Part shown: positions 5,291-7,349 of the stretch, piece after piece
Layout of the letters: each line of letters begins with the position of its first letter
Position numbering within the stretch: the first letter of the stretch is position 1
NCBI RefSeq assembly: GCF_001889065.1
Contig: NZ_LWHB01000190.1
Location: 1-7,349, forward strand
Direction: 5' to 3'
Length of the DNA stretch: 7,349 nt
Source of the DNA: Suttonella ornithocola
GTDB taxonomy: Bacteria > Pseudomonadota > Gammaproteobacteria > Cardiobacteriales > Cardiobacteriaceae
Position numbers and translations under genes: made by a program
The notes under the pieces: generated by a model
The model's database searches: none
What the model was told of the DNA's origin: nothing
Seen by the model: only the letters and a program-made list of their open reading frames with translations

Positions 5291-5535
5291 TGAGACCTTT
5301 GCAACACTCTGTTTTTGATAAATTTTTACTAATATAATCAAAGACTAACAAAAGAGCTACAGAAATTAGATCACTATTCCAGTAATAGTATGTGCGCTTA
5401 GTTTATTCATCTATCTTAACACTGTTATTCTAGTAACCTTTCACGATAATAGAAAATAACATTATGATTTTAATCCATTTTTATAATTCAAAAAAACGAA
5501 TTTTTCCTATTTTGTAGGATTTTGTAAAAATCTAA
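5291..5535. mobile_element. Decayed IS5-type MITE or solo end
   Basis: TGAGACCTTTGCAA at 5291-5304 matches the end of the MITE at 3077 over 14 bases. A possible opposite end lies at 5520-5535, where 12 of 16 bases match the inverted copy; three of the four differences are C-to-T or G-to-A transitions. The inside is AT-rich and non-coding, with no reading frame. If the right end is not real, this is a solo terminal repeat. Together with the next two elements it fills the gene-free stretch 5195-5806. Confidence 0.4.
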
Positions 5536-5553
5536 ATATAGTTAAATGATTTC

Positions 5554-5628
5554 AACTCACATACAAGAAGATAAACCCCAGACAGTACACTTTAATGAAA
5601 TAAGGTAAATTAGTCGCGTATGTGAGTT
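5554..5628. repeat. Inverted repeat pair, about 75 bp
   Basis: AACTCACATAC (5554-5564) and GTATGTGAGTT (5618-5628) are perfect 11-bp inverted repeats separated by 53 bp. Partial pairing continues a few bases outward. No coding content is seen. It may be another small MITE or the foot of a non-coding RNA. Confidence 0.45.
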
Positions 5629-5641
5629 TAAAGATGTTTGG

Positions 5642-5753
5642 CTATATAGCAGGGCTCACAAACAATACATACAACGTTAACTCAATATCCAATTTGAAAA
5701 CAACATTCTATATCCAATTACTGTATGCGTTTTTTGAGAGTCCTGCTATATAG
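5642..5753. mobile_element. 112-bp TA-flanked MITE with IS630-like ends
   Basis: The ends 5642-5662 and 5733-5753 form 21-bp inverted repeats with two mismatches, of which the outer 12 (CTATATAGCAGG) are perfect. TA dinucleotides at both borders fit the TA target duplication of IS630/Tc1-mariner-type elements. The inside is AT-rich and non-coding, with ATATCCAATT repeated at 5685-5694 and 5710-5719. The right end matches the IS630 left end at 7188-7207 in 16 of 20 positions, so a relative of that element probably moved it. Confidence 0.65.
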
Positions 5754-5806
5754 AAAATTTTCTGATACTCTATGCGCCCTTTATTTAACATATAAAGAGA
5801 ATAAGA

Positions 5807-6055
5807 ATGACTTTTATTGATTTTATTGGCTATATTGCTTCTGTTTTCATTGTAGGTAGCTTTTTATTACGGGATTTGCGTAAAGTGCGTATTGTCAACT
5901 TCTGTGGATGCGCTTGCTTTGTCATCTATGGTATTGGTAAAGGAATGTTATTACCGATTATCATCCCCAATGCTATTCTTGCCTGTATTCAAATCTTTTT
6001 CTTAGCACAAGATTGGAAAAAATCACAAGCCACTTCCCCTGCCTCTACAAATTAA
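5807..6055 (+). CDS. YgjV-like small inner-membrane protein
   Basis: This 82-residue protein has three predicted membrane segments, at about residues 4-21, 29-45 and 47-67. They are separated by a basic loop (RDLRKVRIVN) and a GKG turn, and a hydrophilic tail ends the protein. The pattern IDFIGYIASV, then NFCGCACFVIYG, then IIPNAILACIQ resembles YgjV-type inner-membrane proteins of unknown function. That call rests on layout and a few motifs. The ribosome-binding site before ATG is weak (AAGAGA). The gene stands alone, 53 bp after the TA-flanked MITE, which may have replaced part of its original upstream region. It is convergent with the ribokinase gene. Confidence 0.72.
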   Translation: MTFIDFIGYIASVFIVGSFLLRDLRKVRIVNFCGCACFVIYGIGKGMLLPIIIPNAILACIQIFFLAQDWKKSQATSPASTN

Positions 6056-6063
6056 ATCTTTAT

Positions 6064-6096
6064 AAAAAGCACAGCTAAACCCATTTGGCTATGCTT
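6064..6096 (-). terminator. Intrinsic terminator of the ribokinase gene
   Basis: On the reverse strand AAGCA-A/C-AGC-type arms (6067-6075 with 6088-6096, one mismatch) form a hairpin followed by a U-run from the A-stretch at 6064-6068. It lies a few bases after the rbsK stop codon. It lacks a T-run on the forward strand, so it serves the forward YgjV-like gene less well. Confidence 0.65.
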
Positions 6097-6100
6097 CTGC

Positions 6101-7021
6101 TTAACAAGATGTCAAAAACGTTTCTATTTCTTTTCGACTTGGAATAGAAGGCTGAGCACCTGCAACTTGTACTGACAATGCAGCTGTCGCTTGGGCAAAA
6201 CGAATGGCTTTATCTAAGCTTTGTCTCTCTAATAAAGCAGCTGCTAATGCGCCATTAAATGTATCACCAGCTGCTGTAGTATCTTTTGCAGTTACTTGAA
6301 ACGCGGGATAATGTTTTTCTGAAATAGTATTTTGATGATACACGCCATTACTACCTAAAGTAATAATCACTTCTGACACTCCTTTTTCACGCAATTTTTC
6401 TGCCGCAGATTTTGCATCAGTAATTGTTTTAACTTCTATTCCCGTCAATAAAGCAGCTTCGCTTTCATTTGGCGTAATCATCCATAAATTTTTCAATAAA
6501 TCATCTGGTAACGCTTTGGCTGGTGCTGGATTAAGAATAACTTTTTTATCTACTTTATTGGCTATTTCCGCTGCTTTACAAATTCCTTCTAAAGGGGTTT
6601 CTAACTGCATCAATACCATCTCTGCCTGCATAATCGTTTGCTGATATTGACTAATGGTCTCACTATTTACACTTTCATTTGCACCAGCGACAATAACAAT
6701 ACTATTTTCTCCCTGCACTGACACTTGGATAGCAGCAAGCCCTGTTGGTAAATCAGGATGTATCTGAATAGTGTCTACCTGCATACCTAAAGAGGCAAAG
6801 TCTTGGCGCATCGCAATCCCCGCACTATCATTACCAACAGCACTAATAAACTGTACATTTGCTCCGCTTTTTAATGCTGCAACCGCTTGGTTAGCACCTT
6901 TTCCACCATAAACAAGCTGATAATTATCGGCACGTAACGTTTCTCCTGGACGTGGAAAATGCGCTACATTAAAAACATGATCAAGATTACTACTACCAAT
7001 AACGCAGAGAGAAAGCGCCAT
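6101..7021 (-). CDS. rbsK: Ribokinase (PfkB family)
   Basis: Ribokinase phosphorylates D-ribose with ATP to ribose 5-phosphate in the cytoplasm, feeding the pentose phosphate pathway. The 306 residues match the usual length (E. coli about 309). Seen in order: the N-terminal GSSNLDHVF with the sugar-binding Asp14, the PfkB signature GGKGANQAVAA (39-49), NPAPAK at about 165, TLGSNGVY near 220, and DTTAAGDTFNGA (247-258) with catalytic-base Asp253 and the anion hole. No key residue is missing. AAGGAT before ATG is a good ribosome-binding site. No ribose transporter, rbsD or rbsR gene is adjacent, so it is an orphan here. It is divergent from the IS630 element and convergent with the YgjV-like gene. 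Confidence 0.93.
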   Translation of the reverse strand: MALSLCVIGSSNLDHVFNVAHFPRPGETLRADNYQLVYGGKGANQAVAALKSGANVQFISAVGNDSAGIAMRQDFASLGMQVDTIQIHPDLPTGLAAIQVSVQGENSIVIVAGANESVNSETISQYQQTIMQAEMVLMQLETPLEGICKAAEIANKVDKKVILNPAPAKALPDDLLKNLWMITPNESEAALLTGIEVKTITDAKSAAEKLREKGVSEVIITLGSNGVYHQNTISEKHYPAFQVTAKDTTAAGDTFNGALAAALLERQSLDKAIRFAQATAALSVQVAGAQPSIPSRKEIETFLTSC

Positions 7022-7065
7022 AATTCATCCTTATTCGCAAAATTTAAAATGGATAGCGGAATAAT

Positions 7066-7109
7066 TTTAAGATTGTGTTCAAAAAGTTCTTTTTGAGCAC
7101 AATCTTAAA
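7066..7109. repeat. 21-bp near-perfect palindrome
   Basis: Positions 7066-7086 and 7089-7109 are reverse complements with a single T-G wobble and a two-base centre. The arms include AAGATTGTG and CACAATCTT. No free U-run follows on either strand, so it is not a standard terminator. It lies in the divergent space between rbsK and the promoter at 7125. It may be a terminator orphaned by gene loss, a repeated palindromic element, or a binding region. Confidence 0.75.
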
Positions 7110-7124
7110 TACCATAAAAAATTA

Positions 7125-7154
7125 TTGACTAATTATAGTCAAATCACTTATAAT
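7125..7154 (+). promoter_or_regulatory. Strong promoter overlapped by a dyad operator
   Basis: TTGACT (7125-7130) and TATAAT (7149-7154) are separated by 18 bp. The -35 box is part of the perfect dyad TTGACTA-ATTA-TAGTCAA (7125-7142), the right size for a dimeric repressor of the MarR or similar type. The promoter lies outside the IS630 element, so it probably belonged to a gene now displaced to the right. It may now read into the transposon. Confidence 0.6.
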
Positions 7155-7187
7155 CCAATCTATCCAAAGCAGATATAAAGAACGACT

Positions 7188-7349
7188 TATAGTAGAATTA
7201 TCAAAAACAAACTGAGCATATCCTATGACCTACTGCAGCCAATTCCGACAAAAAATTCTTAACGATATTGCTAATGGAGAAACTTGGCGCGCTGTTGCAA
7301 AGCGCTACAAGATCAGCAAATTCACCGTCATATAGCTGATTAAAAATCC
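7188..7349 (+). mobile_element. IS630-family insertion sequence, left part
   Basis: The left end TATAGTAGAATTATC begins at 7188 with a TA target, about 35 bp before the transposase start, as in compact IS630 elements. The right end lies beyond the window, so its length and target duplication cannot be checked. Its end matches those of the TA-flanked MITE at 5642. Confidence 0.6.
7225..7349 (+). pseudogene. IS630-type transposase N-terminus with early stop
   Basis: ATG at 7225 opens a frame starting MTYCSQFRQKILNDIANGE and continuing with WRAVAKRYKISKFTVI. This is the helix-turn-helix of IS630-type transposases, which binds the element's ends. TAG at 7333-7335 stops it after 36 codons, and the same frame goes on with LIKN, the continuation I would expect of the intact protein. 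That points to a single nonsense change rather than a deletion. The catalytic DDE domain lies beyond the window. No slippery run precedes the stop, so programmed frameshifting does not explain it. Confidence 0.65.

Overview
The window looks like chromosomal DNA of an AT-rich Gram-negative proteobacterium. The tyrosine/tryptophan-type permease, the RbsK-type ribokinase and the GlsB/YeaQ and YgjV-like membrane proteins are proteobacterial in type. The terminal repeat TGAGACCTTTGCAAA is one I associate with IS5-family elements of Neisseria and relatives. I saw no complete Neisseria DNA uptake sequence and no complete Haemophilus uptake sequence, so the genus stays open; a Neisseriales-, Cardiobacteriales- or Moraxellaceae-like host is a guess.

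Layout. Positions 1-340 are a gene-free AT-rich stretch with several DnaA-box-like 9-mers and a 12-bp inverted repeat built on two perfect boxes, so it is an origin-like candidate. From about 500 to 840 a sigma70-type promoter is followed by a row of small structured RNAs: one with a 10-bp closing stem, two cloverleaf tRNA-like RNAs with abnormal decoding features, and a reduced T-arm element. A GC-rich, hairpin-rich leader (about 861-1130) leads into a GTG-started 516-residue slipin (SPFH) gene that ends at a terminator. Next come a decayed reverse-strand gene split by a 133-bp IS5-type MITE, a GlsB/YeaQ-type small membrane protein, and a reverse-strand aromatic amino acid permease. A 610-bp stretch full of transposon debris follows, then a YgjV-like membrane protein, a reverse-strand ribokinase and, at the right edge, the start of an IS630-family element whose transposase carries an early stop.

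How the parts relate. The most interesting unit is the tRNA-like RNA array plus slipin at 500-2780. In other bacteria slipins and tRNA-mimicking RNAs (Y RNAs) occur around RtcB/Ro60 RNA-repair loci. No RtcB, archease or Ro60 gene is visible here, so the link is an inference by analogy. The 112-bp TA-flanked MITE at 5642 has ends matching the IS630 left end at 7188, which suggests it was moved by a relative of that element. The permease, ribokinase and small membrane proteins look like ordinary single-gene units with their own terminators.
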